A stretch of DNA of 64,000 nt, taken from Prinsepia uniflora (lineage: Eukaryota; Streptophyta; Magnoliopsida; Rosales; Rosaceae). The stretch covers positions 74,659,028-74,723,027 of the forward strand of contig CM064866.1 in assembly GCA_032719365.1 (NCBI GenBank), in the 5' to 3' direction. The notes under the pieces are model-generated. The model saw nothing but the letters and a program-made list of their open reading frames with translations, was not told the DNA's origin and searched no databases. The position numbers were made by a program, and so were the translations under genes. Each line of letters begins with the position of its first letter. Positions within the stretch are counted from its first letter, which is position 1. Below, piece by piece: positions 34,276-45,802 of this stretch.

Positions 34276-36927
34276 CTATCTTCTGCGCTTGGATTCTTTT
34301 CGCATCTCCACAAGGTAGCTCTCCAAGTTCGATTTTTCCCATAGCTGTTTATGAATGAGATCTTCCTTTCTTGAATCATCTGGAAAAGCAAACAGCAATT
34401 ACTTGAGTGGAAAAAAAAACAAAAACAAAAAAACAAAAACAAAAACAAAAAAAAAAAAACAAAAAACAAAAAAACAAAACAAAAGCACTTGAATGTAGTC
34501 TGGATCTCAACACCAAAAATTAATTTTGAAATTTTCCACCGGGATTTTAAAGGCTGCAGCATATTGTATGGAAGTTTTTGTGTAGCCAAAGGTCCATATA
34601 GTGAATGGTTAAAACAAACAAATGATGAGTTGAGGTTCTCATACATCCCTCCCCTAATGGATGGTGATCTAAAGTAACTGCTGATGGTCCCATGAAATTG
34701 TGTATCTATAAAAAAAAAGCCCCACTTAATCATGACTAAATTCACAATGCCGTTATAAGAAGACAGAAAAACATTAAAATTTAAAGTCGACCTACCTAGA
34801 TTTCTCCATGCATCAAGAGGCGCACTAAGAGATCTCTGTGTCAGGTAGGAGGCATCATCCCATGTATATGGAGCTTTTCTAACCTTGTACCTCCAGAACC
34901 AACAGCCACACCATAGTAGTATCTGGGTTGAGACAAAAGACTAATTGGTAATCCATATAATAAGCAATGTAAAGTTATTCCAAAGATTACTGAATAGAGA
35001 AGAAAAAAAGCGAAATACAGCGGTCATATATTGCAGCTATGGCCATCATTGGTGATTGCTGCAGATATAAAAATTCAGCATTTGATGCATGAAAAGATGG
35101 GACCTCTAACCTTGCCAACAGTATAGGGTAGGAGTATGAAACGGACACCAAAAAGATCCCACAAAGAAGGTTGCTCAGCTCCCTTTATCTGCAACTCGAG
35201 CTCTTTGCTGAGATTTTCATCCACTTTCCTATAAGAAAAATCAACATCCACCTTTTAATCACAACTTCAGAATCAAAGAGTGCAATTTAATATACGACAG
35301 ATTAAATCAAATGGTCAAAACCATGCATTTCAATATTTATCTTTGAAAATGATTTGAAGTACATACTTGTTCGGCTGCTTGTTACTCTTCTTCTTATTTG
35401 TAGTCCCCCCACTACGCTCAAGTTCCAAACCTCGTAGTCTATTTTTGTAAGCTGGAGTCTTCTTGACCATATCTACTGCCTGCAAAGACATGAAACATTT
35501 AGAAGTGTCAAAGAAAACCCTCTTGAAACTTTTTTCACCCTCTGAGTCATAGGACAAATGATATGCATTAGTAAGTCCTGTAAGAATCCACCAAAGTATG
35601 TTTGTGTTCTTATTGCACTACAGAACTTTCATCACAATTTCTATATTTTATTCTCAGAATACAACGGTGATATAGTATAAAATCTAGATTTGGGAGTGAA
35701 GTCAGCTGCCAGTACATATGTACCAAAGGCATGTTATACAAGTTTTTTTCAGAAATAAACTGATATCCACAAGTCAATTTTACTACATTGAGACTCTTAT
35801 AATGCCATGTAGAAATTAAATCGATCTTCCACAGTACCTGATTATACCTTGTCCACTGGTTTAGATACTGAAATGCTGAAAGAACCAATAGAAGGCCAAC
35901 AAGGACAGCTCGAGGATCCTAGAAGGTCAACACATAAACAGCTTTAGATTCACATGCCAACTTACAGAATCCAGTCTGAACAAGGCAGGATATTAAGTTA
36001 CGATTAAAAATGAAAACTTGCTCACCGTCTTGTGGCCATAATATGCTTGATAGTAACGCGCTGTATTGTAAAATACCTGACAAGTAAAAAAGATGATCAA
36101 TTAAACATCTGAGTGCAAAAAGAACGGAATTTTGACTAAAGGAAACTCAAGTATCCATTTAAATCGAAAATTCCTGCATAATTCTAACAGGCATTTTCTT
36201 ATTTGTGGAGTCTCAATGCTTAGTTCTAAGATACTCCATAGCATAGTTTCCAATGTACTTTTTCGCTTAATTCAATGCTCACTAAGCAGTTATATAGTTT
36301 ACCTCCTCTGGATGTGCAATGGCATAATCGTACTGCGCCCGGGTGGCTTCGTCCTTCAGAATCTGCAATGTACGCATTAAACTCCATTATCAGTAGAACA
36401 TGACATCAAATAACAGTCTAACATAGCAAGTAGCTTCCATCAATTTCAAAAATTTGACATTACTTTCTACAAAATTACACCCATCCCAAGTACCTCATAA
36501 GCATTGGCAATTTTAACAAACAGCTTTTTCGATTCCGGATCCGGGTTTTTATCTGGGTGACTGAGAATTCAACATAACACGTGCAAAAAAAGGGTCAAAA
36601 TCTTTGATTCAATATATAATTTTACAAAGAGAAAATGGAGCAGACTCACTGTTTCAACGAAAGCTTGTAGTATGCTTTCTTGATTTCTGACGAATTCGAG
36701 CTCTGCGTAACCCTAAAGAAGTAGGTGAGACGTTAAGTAAATATGAATTGAATATAGGGATAACTTGGGTAGCATGGGAGAAATTATGGGGGAGCGGGAT
36801 GAGCTGACCCTAGGAGATCGTAGCAGTCGTCCTCGTCGCAGTAGATGGCCGTTGCAGTAGTAATGAAATGACACAGCATTAGAGCCGAAAAGACCCCAAA
36901 CCACCGAATCGCTGCCGGTGGCGCCAT
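34276..36927 (-). CDS. ER membrane J-protein, DNAJC25 / chaperone dnaJ 50 type
   Basis: J-proteins stimulate Hsp70 ATPase activity; this family sits in the ER membrane and would work with BiP. Ten exons: 36927-36809, 36712-36650, 36560-36494, 36362-36303, 36076-36026, 35918-35838, 35479-35367, 35228-35111, 34922-34796 and 34379-34276, giving 300 residues. A signal peptide covers about 1-27. The J-domain (about 34-99) has CYDLLGVTQ, IKKAYYKLSLK, the HPD triad at 62-64 and YEILKDEATRAQYD. Hydrophobic segments lie near 124-140 and 213-234. The C-terminus ends KESKRRR, a basic tail that may serve ER retention. An A/C-rich simple repeat (34407-34490) lies in the last intron. All splice sites are canonical. 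Confidence 0.92.
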
Positions 36928-37355
36928 CGTTCCAACGGGGCTCTAGATTTCTCGGAAATGGTTTCCGAGAATTGGAGGGTACTTGGCGTTGAGCGTTTGA
37001 AGAAAACCAAAAAAAAATCGAAAAAAAAAATGGTGGTCAACAGATCTGGATTTCTAGAAATTCCTGCCGTTAGATTTGCAAAAAACGCATCCTAAACATT
37101 TTTGCGCGAATAAGTGAACGACGTGTCGTTGTGTGAGAGCTGACTCGGTTTGACTATGATGTTGACTCAAGATGTACCATGAACATTATATTTATTTAAT
37201 CAATTGTGTGTTTTATAGGAGGTCATGTGAAATGTAATTAATAAAAACAATTAGCGACTCACTGCGATAACGAAAGTAAATATCATAATTCGTTATTTTG
37301 ATGATCATACAATTAAAGTAATTACCTAAGTTATGCCGATTCTCGATGCGCGACA
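36928..37355. other. DnaJ upstream region at the edge of the transposon block
   Basis: It holds the promoter side of the DnaJ gene. No gene was seen. Sequence character changes to repeat-like from about 37,350 onward. Confidence 0.4.
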
Positions 37356-37359
37356 ACCA

Positions 37360-37690
37360 AACTACCAATGTGAATATCAGAGCAACAATTGAAACTTCAT
37401 CGAAATGTGTGAAGTACCAGTGAGACCTAAGGGGTACAAAAAAAGAAGGGTGAGTAGACCTTACAAGTATTTCAGTTTAAAACAACAAGTTTAAAATATG
37501 TTTCAACCCATCAGTTTTGAAAACAACCTAGAAAGCTATGATATTAGTAAACATACATATTTTTCAAGAAATAAATAAAATAATATAAAAGTCTCAAAAC
37601 TAATCCCGAGGCATAAATATAATATGGAACTCACTAATTATGCTCATGAGTCGTTCCAATTATGCGCACATGACAAGCTGAGTATCTATA
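37360..37690 (-). mobile_element. Possible decayed LTR remnant
   Basis: GGGTGAGTAGACC near 37,449 resembles the GGGTGAGTGGACC block of solo LTR C in minus orientation, with a similar purine-rich run before it. Divergence is high and borders are uncertain. Confidence 0.35.
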
Positions 37691-37699
37691 ATTCGCTAA

Positions 37700-37840
37700 T
37701 GTACCCCAATCACGTAAAAGCTAGGTGTTAAGCACTGTCACCTCATGTCCCCTTGAGCTTTTCTAGTCCAAGTGACCCTTTATTCTCCAGCTCAACTGTT
37801 TAGCCAACTTGAACCTTACTGCCAAGTTAGCAGCTTAAGC
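37700..37840 (-). mobile_element. Copia element, piece downstream of the pol end
   Basis: This continues the minus-strand Copia sequence across solo LTR A. The five bases TAAGC at 37836-37840 recur at 40816-40820, so the two flanks were one sequence before insertion. The far Copia border was not found. Confidence 0.55.
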
Positions 37841-40815
37841 TGTAACAACTCGTACCTTCGGGAAGGGTAAAAATGTAATTTTATAAAGTTTTGTATATAA
37901 AGGAAGATTTTGCCCTTGTGAATAGTAGACGAAAAGTTGACTTTTTGAATTACCGATTGGATGAGTGTTGACCCTTGACCGTGACGTAGTTTAGGACGTC
38001 ACGAGTCCGTAGACAGGTGGCAGGTTCGATTCGGACAACCGGAGGAAAAGTTATGACGTTCGGAAGATTGGGGGCGTTACCGTAATTTTGAGTAAACGAG
38101 GAAAATGTTGACTTTTTGGAGGACTTGTGATTTTCACATAGACCGAGGACCGTTGGATAGGTCTCGACGTCCTGAGTACAACGACAGGCGGCACGCTGTC
38201 ATCGGATGTCGGATGAAATAGTTACGGGTCTGAAAAGTATGAGGGTAAAATGGTAATTTGTGCAAGAAGGGTAGTTTGGTCATTTCCCTCAGCCCAATCA
38301 GATAAGGGCAAGTGGCAGAGATTCTTTATGCTGGCCTATGGATGATGGACACGTGGGAGTGGCTGGATGGTTCCAGGCCGTTCTCAAGTGTGCACGGCCA
38401 CACTTTGCACAAAATCAAACCGTGTTTTGGGTTTGAAACACAGAGAAACAGAGGGTGAGATTTTGGGAGACAGTGATCGATTCCAGGGGTGAGTGAGTGA
38501 AGAGTGATTAGTGGAAGTGGAAGAGAGACGAGGGTGAGTTATTGATCACGGTTTGGAGCTGCAACCGTGCACGGAGGCTAGACGGTGGACGGCTGAATTT
38601 TTGGGGGAAACAGAGAGACCGTGAGAGTTTGGTGGTGGCTACGCCGTGTGGTGACTCAAACCACGACCGTGGGAAGTTCAGGAGGCTGTAGGGAGACCAA
38701 CAAGCACCGTGGTACGCGGCAGCGCTTGCGGCGAAGACGGAATCGAAGGGTAAGAGTTCTTCCTCTGTTTTTCCCGTGTTTTTCAATTTGAAAGTCGTGA
38801 AGGTAGGATGAGAATCGAGGGGATTGGCGAGTGCAGTGATGTTTAGGGAGGTCCTAGGAGTAGGTTGTGACGGTCGCCGTGACGGGAGAGTACACGGCGG
38901 AGTTCAGACGACGGCGAGTACTCTGTACTCTATTTTGGCCGTGAATTCAAACGGGAAGTCGTGGACTTCTGGGGTGAATCGAAGGTTTCTGTGAGTTGGG
39001 AGTGACTCAGTGAGGTCCTAGGGAGAGATTGGAATCGCCACCGTGAAGGGGGAAGCACTGGACGGCCGGGAAGGAAAACAGGGGTTGTCTGTGTTTCCTT
39101 TCGAGCTTCAGTCGTGAAGCTGAGGGATGAGTCGAACCAGGAGAGTGAGGGGGATGAGTTCGTGGTGATTGGACGAAGCTTTGGGTGAAGGGAGGAAGTG
39201 AAATGGTGGCCGGACGGCAGAGAATGGCTCTCGTCGGTCCGGGATTGCAGCCCTGGTGCGAACCGGGTTCGATCGAGGTTGGGGATGCACTGTAGCAGGC
39301 GCGTGAGGCCCACGCGCAGCCACTTTGGGCGGCGCGTGGAGGCGCGTGGAGAAGAATCCGGCCAAGCTTCCAACATGAGTTTGGTTCTAATTGTCCTAAG
39401 GAGTTTATTGGTGTGGTTTTCGGGTGAATTGGACGATGTTACGGAGTTGTTCGGGAATCCAGACGGTTGAGGGTTTAGGATTAAAATATTATTCAATTCC
39501 CGAAAAATTGGGGAAATTAGGATTAGGATCCTTGATGTAATTGTGACCCTATTTGGTGCATTTTGACAGGACGGGAGGTACCCGAGACAGTCGAGGAGCG
39601 CACGGAGCGCGAGTGACTCGTTCTGGATTTGTGAGTGGACTCTTTCTTTCTTTCGCTCATGTCTAACTATTTTCTCGATGTTTTATGATATTACGAATGT
39701 TTTTATGCTTTTGAATGATGATTATAAGTGGTTGATATGTTTGCACATTTTTCGAGACATTTCCAAGATTTTGCACGTTTTTTTGAGAAAAGCTGATTTT
39801 CGGATTTTGAAGCCATATTTGCGATTTGACCTTAAATGTTTCCTGATGATGATCACTGGGTTATGAAATATGAATTATGCTTATGTGTGATTTCTGGGTA
39901 TAAGAATGAATTTCCGGATTTGGGTTCGGAATGACGGTTCTGAGCGCCGGAAGGGCTTCGAACCGGGGATTTCGAATTCGAATTTGGCGATGGATTTTGA
40001 ATTGGTTTTACACTGGATATGGATTGGATTTGCTGGATCTGGCTATTGGGTTTAAAGACCCGGATTGATACTGACGGGGGACGGGCCCAGATTGAGTTTA
40101 AAGGCTCGGGAGTTTAAAGACTCGGATATGTTGATATTACCCTCATAGGCCTATCGAGTTTAAAGACTCGGGAGTTTAAAGACTCAGATTTCATTTAAGG
40201 CCTGATTGAGTTTAAAGACTCGGATAGGTCCAGCAGGTTTGATCGGAACTGATGATTTGATGTTGATGCTATGATTTCTATATCCGTTTTATAATGTTTC
40301 TGTTTCTTATGGTATTTTACAGTGTATCTGTTTCTTATGATATTTTATAGTGTTTCTGTTTCTTATGATGTTTCTTGGTTTAGAATTATTTAATCACTGA
40401 GTTAGACATGTGATTTCCAAAACGGAGGGAACAGAGTGTTCTAGTTTCTTAACGTTATTTGAAAATAAACGGGTTTCAAACTTTCTGTTCTTTTTCTTTT
40501 AGTCCACTCACATCTTTTGGTTTAATTTTTCCCTCCAGGTCGTGGTGATAGCGCTGGGGTGAACGTTGAGGCAGATATCGAGGCATAGAGCTTCCGACGT
40601 TCTTCCGTTGCGAGACTAGCATTGTAGGACTTTTGTGCCCATTTTGTAGAACTATGCTCTGACTGACTGTTGTGTATATTTTACTCCTTCGTCTGATAGT
40701 TATGCTTATAGTTGTATGAAGGTTGTTTGTTTTTTTTGATACTGTAAGTGTGATTGTCAGACGGGAGCAGAGTTCGTCCAGGGTATCGAGGCCATATTTG
40801 GGACGGGTCCTGACA
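37841..40815 (+). mobile_element. Solo LTR A (Gypsy chromovirus-type, 2975 bases)
   Basis: It starts TGTAACAACTCG and ends GGGTCCTGACA, flanked by the perfect 5-base target duplication TAAGC (37836-37840 and 40816-40820). No primer-binding site or internal region follows, so it is a solo LTR left by LTR-LTR recombination. It belongs to the same family as the LTR of element E. Inside lie a two-module start (37,935-38,240), a GC-rich hairpin block (about 39,298-39,350) and an array of GAGTTTAAAGACTCG hairpins (about 40,044-40,235). ORFs inside it are chance. Confidence 0.93.
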
Positions 40816-40954
40816 TAAGCACTAGAATCTATTCCTAAGTTGTTAACTAGCTTTGTCCCTAGCATACTTATTGGGTAATTGAATATTTCCTTAGGTAAAG
40901 CTTTAGTAAACACATCTGCAAGTTGCTCTTCTAACTTACAACAGATTAGATCAA
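40816..40954 (-). mobile_element. Copia pol fragment, end of RNase H region
   Basis: The reverse strand encodes the hallmark KLEEQLADVFTKALPKE segment at the end of Copia pol. It is trapped between solo LTR A and element B. Its reading frame continues exactly into 53,200 and beyond once element B is set aside. Confidence 0.9.
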
Positions 40955-43905
40955 TGTAACGACCCGTCCCAAATTCCATGATTAGATTAGTGACTAATCA
41001 CGATTAGTGAGGCTAATCCGTGATTAGTAGAGCGAAATCGGATGAACGATGCGAAATGACCATTTTGCCCCTAGTGGCGGCAAAACGTTGACTTTTCATT
41101 CGGGCGGTCAAATGGACTTTGACCGATGACCGTGACATAGTTCGTGACGTCACGAGTTCATAGACAGGTGGCACGTTCAATTCCGACGTTCGAGGAGGAA
41201 GTTATGACGTTCGGAAGCCCAAGGGCATTTTGGTAATTTGGGTGAATAGGAGGTCAAATGTTGACTTTTTGACCGGGAGGTCCGATGGCCGAGGGCCGAA
41301 GACCGTTACGTAGATAAGGACGATACGAATCTGTAGACAGGCGGCACGTCGAATTCGGACGTTCGACGGCGAAGTTACGGTTCACGGAAGTTCCCGGTTA
41401 CTATTCACGATGGCACGTTTTACGAGACAAAAAGTGCAGTTTGTCTTTAGTGAGTCCAGTTACTTTTCAGCAACCAATGGATGAGTGACACTTGTCACCC
41501 ATCCACTGGCCAATCTCACCCATACATGCATACCATCCCTTCATCGATCATTTATCTTCCTTCCACCCAAACACCAAACTGATCCATTCTCCCTCCCCAA
41601 TCCGAAACTGAACCCCACTGATCATGACTGAGAGGCCAGGAGCGTGCAAGGATGAAGGGTGGATGATGGTGGCCGGATGGAAGCCACTCCGCCGTGGACA
41701 GCGGCCTTGAACCCGAGAAGATTACCCGGTTAGGCCCAAAACCCATTTAAATTCGATTTTTGCATTAAGGCCTGTTTTGGATGGTTTGGTTGAGTTTGTT
41801 GGGGTATTAGGAAGTTTTTAAGGTGTTTTGGAGGGTGGTTCACGGCGGAGGAGGCCGTGGGAGCAGCCGGGAAAAACAGAACCGTGAGGTTCATTTTGGA
41901 ACCATAGGTTTAGGCGAGTTTTGATTGATTTTGTTGATTGGGATAGATTGGAAATGAGAAAATAGGAATTTAGGAATTAAAATGGAAGAAAACGGATGAA
42001 AAATGAGGATTGTAGGACCCTGGACCGGTCACGCCGGTCCAGTTGCAGGAACGAACCGGATCGGCCGGTCTGAACCGACAGTCGAGAGGTTGAAGGAGCA
42101 CTGTTCACAGGCGCGTGGCTCCCACGCGCAGCCACTTCAGGCGGCGCGTGTGGGCACGTGCTAGGGTTTTTGGGGATGTGTTCAACATACGAAATCATCT
42201 ATTCGATGTAACGAACATTTTGGGACTGGTTTCGTGTCAATCGGACACCGTCTCGATATGTTTCGGGACATCGGAAGGTTTAGGTTCGGGATTAAAAATA
42301 GTTAAAAATACGGGAAAATTACGGGGCTTTAGTGAGGGGTTATATAAGTAGTTAGTAACCCTCTAAATTAATTTGGACAGGTTTGGGAGTCCCGGTGACG
42401 GTGATCGGCTCGGGGAGCCGTATGGCACGCAAATCGAGGCGACAGCTCGGACGGTCTGTGAGTGGACCTTGTTTTCTAAATTGGTGCATGCATAAATGTT
42501 TATTATATGTTTTAAATACTTGTTTGTGTTTCCATGAGTGCATTTGGATGTGTGGTTACGTATAGGCACGTATTTCGAGGTTTCGGCCCTATACGGTGCC
42601 TATACGGGGCTGTAGGTCTTTATTGGTCTAAATGAAATGGTTTTGGATTTCCAAAAGGATAATGAATTTGATTTGATAATGTTGATTTGGATATTTGTGA
42701 ATTATATGGTTTCACGTATTTCGAGGCGATTTACGTGCTTGCACGTAAATCGAGGTTTTCCGATTTTATACTGATTTTCCGTACTTATGGTTTTGGATAT
42801 GATTTCATGAAATGATTTTGGATTTGAAAAGGTAACTCTCGGACTTGAGGTCCATTTGATTTACGGAATCGGGCCGGAGGCCCAGTTGGTTTACGATTCG
42901 GACTTGAGGTCCAGTTTCTATGTGGATTCGGGCCTAGGGCCCAGTTATGTATTACAAATGGTTTTTACGGGTCATGACGGGTTATGGGAACCGGCATGAA
43001 CCCCTGAAATGGATTTACGGGTCATGACGGTTTATGGGAACCGGCATGAACCCATGAAAGGATTTTATGGTTCATGACGGCTTTTGGGGGCCGGGCATGA
43101 ATCCTTGAAAGGTTTCAAGAATGGTTTCAAAAGGTTTTTCATATTCCATCCTATATATATGATTATCTCCTCCGGGGAGGGTCGTTGGCTTGGGTGGACC
43201 CCGGAGTAGTCACGGAGCACTGACTGAGTGGAGTCGCCCCCCAGTTGGGTTCCTTACTCTCAGGATGGGCATGGTTCGTTACCTCTAGGGAGGGTCATTG
43301 ATCTACGGACATTGACCTGGGTGGACCCTGGAGAGACTTGGGTTTGAGACCCCGGTTAGCACACGTGTAGCTTTATTTTACCGTGACAGGTTCTGGATAT
43401 GAATATATTGGATAAACATGGTTTAAATTGGTTTGGGAAACTGTGTTTTATGATGATAAATGGATTTGGGCTGGGATCCCACATATGTTTACTATGTTCG
43501 GGTTTTCTGTAAATTGGTTTTGGGCAGGAGCCCGTGTGACTTGTATTTATGGAACTTGGGGTTGTGACCCTATTTATGGATGTTTTAACATATATGATTG
43601 GATAAATGGTTTTACTATGCATGCATGCTTTTTAGTGGAGGGTATAAAGGTCTTCTTATGGAAATGTTTTTATAAATTCTTTATTTTTGTCCACTCACAA
43701 CCTTTCTGTTTTTAATACCCTTCAGGTTGACAGCGGATGTGGACTGTAGCAGAGATCGAGATATCACATGCCTCCTCCGGATCCTGGCGTACTCTGATAG
43801 CCCGGGAGGGCAAAGGTCGGAAATATCCCTTGTCTGACACTTCGTGTCAGACGAGAGCAGGGTCATCCCGCACTAATCCCGGGGGGATTGGGATGGGTCC
43901 TGTCA
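40955..43905 (+). repeat. 5' LTR of element B
   Basis: TGTAACGACCC to GGGTCCTGTCA. It contains two tandem regulatory modules (41,090-41,400), a GC-rich hairpin block (about 42,110-42,160), a 12-base-arm palindrome at 42727-42752, a hairpin array (about 42,836-43,100) and a 9-base-arm hairpin at 43832-43852. Confidence 0.92.
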
Positions 43906-43908
43906 ACG

Positions 43909-43920
43909 TGGTATCAGAGC
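43909..43920 (+). other. Primer-binding site of element B
   Basis: TGGTATCAGAGC, complementary to the 3' end of initiator methionine tRNA, lies three bases after the 5' LTR. This is standard for plant Gypsy elements. Confidence 0.9.
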
Positions 43921-45802
43921 GGGGTTGTCTCTATTCGAGCAACCGTGTAGCTTTTGGGGTATGTACGCAGGTCGAGGATGTGATATCTCATTGGGCTGCA
44001 GTCCGTGGTCAACCTGATTGACGGGGTGCCGGTACTATAGTTAGTAGGATTGGCAAGCCTTGGTTCGGCACTCGATGCCGGGGTTTCCATGGTTCTGTCA
44101 GGGTTGGCAGTGTGGAACCCTACGGAAGGCTTAACGTAGTATTACGTTAGAGTTTTGGATCGTGAGACGGTTAGTTGGGATCGTCTTCACGATGTCGTAG
44201 GATCGATTCCGACGACTGATTCGATGTTGTGACCATTAGATGGTCGGATTATGTTGAGTTAAATGGATTTACTGCAGTCGGCAGTTAGCAGCCGGATTCG
44301 AGGATCCTGATTGGACTTACGGTATGATTGGATTGACGTCATTATGATGTCCAGACCGCGGGGTCGGTCAGATCGTGGATTTTACTGCCTTATGCAGTTG
44401 GGTTCAGAGTGACCCTAGGGCTTGATTGTGGAACCCTACCGTATGTGTATGGTTCGGAAATGTGAGCTGGCGAGTGGTGTGACTTTGACGACTATTCGGA
44501 GTTGGGGTTCGTTAGTCGGTCTAGTCATATCAGCTTGTGTTGGGACTGCACTTCGCAGTCGGAGTTGTACTTATCGGTTAGACCTAGCAGGTTGTCGTGC
44601 TACCATAGTTGTGATGGATTGTTGGTACAACTAAGGTCGCGGGTGACCTGGTAGACGACATTGGGATAGTCGAGTTGCGACTGGTTAGAGTTTGGTTGGA
44701 CAGGTTACCAGGGTTGGTACTTGTCGATGGAATCCCTGAGTGGGATACAGAGTAGTTGGTACAGACAGTTGATTCCGTTGGATGCGGAGTCTGGATGTCT
44801 AGTCGTTAGGTCTGCACGAGGTTGTGGCAGACGCTACTATCGATAGACGTAGTCGAATTTTATCTGGTTGAGTAGACTCAGGTTGTCGTGACGATTGTGA
44901 CGATGGGATTGTCAGTCGTGACGATGGTACGAGGTGCGTGAATAACGCATATGTGTGGGTAGTGATTCTGGATTCGACTTGGTTACGTTTGAGTACGATC
45001 GCAGAATGAGACGGGGACGTACGGGGGACGTTTCCTCTTCTCGTATGAGTTGTCAGGGTAACTATACCCAGAGGTGTTGGGTACGAAGGAGGCAGAGTTT
45101 CTCCTATTCGAGTAAAGGTACGGGATCATCGTTCGGTATGAGCGGAGATCCAGAGTTGTCTGATTGGCACACTTTGTGCTGATGCTGACAGGTGGTGTAC
45201 TGGTACTAGTGCTGGTGCTGGTGCCGGTGATTGTGATGACGGTGAGTTACGAGTCGGGATGTGACTCCGACGTGATGGGCTTATGATTGGTATCTGTGGT
45301 TCGGGAGTGAATCACGGATAGTGACGGACTGGATAGGATCCAGCGGTAGTTCAGGAGTGAGGATCGAGTATTATCATGACGGATTAGTGACCGGTTGGTC
45401 AGACTCGTTCTGTCGCGGGGTTTAGCGACCAATTGGTCAGAATTAGTCGGAATTGGTTAGAGATGGTGGTTTGCAGAGATTTGACTGCAGATCACAGCAG
45501 GGGGCTGTTGTGACTTTTCAGTCGAGTGGTACATCAGATTAGGATGAATTGACATCCTTTTGGATGTACATATACGGTCGTAAATGGGCATGTGTCCATA
45601 ACCAGTCTAACGGGGACACGTGGTTGATGTCCGGGTATGTTGTTTCCAATTTTGTTGGAACTTCGAAATCGCGAGAGGTTGCGATTGAGGTGACGAGAGG
45701 AATGCGGGTTTTCCGCATTGGTATTGGGTATGTCGAAGTCGTTTGGGTGACTTCTCAGGTTCAACCATAATTGATGGTGGTAGATGATATTGATGATGTA
45801 GA
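43921..45802 (+). other. Non-coding internal region of element B, left part
   Basis: No ORF longer than about 100 codons, and no retroelement protein motif seen. Sequence is of mixed composition, rich in short repeated words such as GATTGG and GTCGTGACGAT. It may be decayed gag or acquired DNA. Confidence 0.6.

Noticed and set aside
38508..39496. Minus-strand ORFs of up to 188 codons
   Set aside because: They lie inside solo LTR A, have no protein similarity that I recognise, and are antisense to LTR sequence with high GC patches.
40044..40235. Regularly repeated GAGTTTAAAGACTCG units, CRISPR-like at first sight
   Set aside because: Spacers are short and uneven, the same array occurs in the LTR of element E, and this is plant nuclear DNA without cas genes.
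43909..43920. TGGTATCAGAGC as part of a tRNA gene
   Set aside because: It stands alone right after an LTR, without other tRNA parts; it is the primer-binding site.
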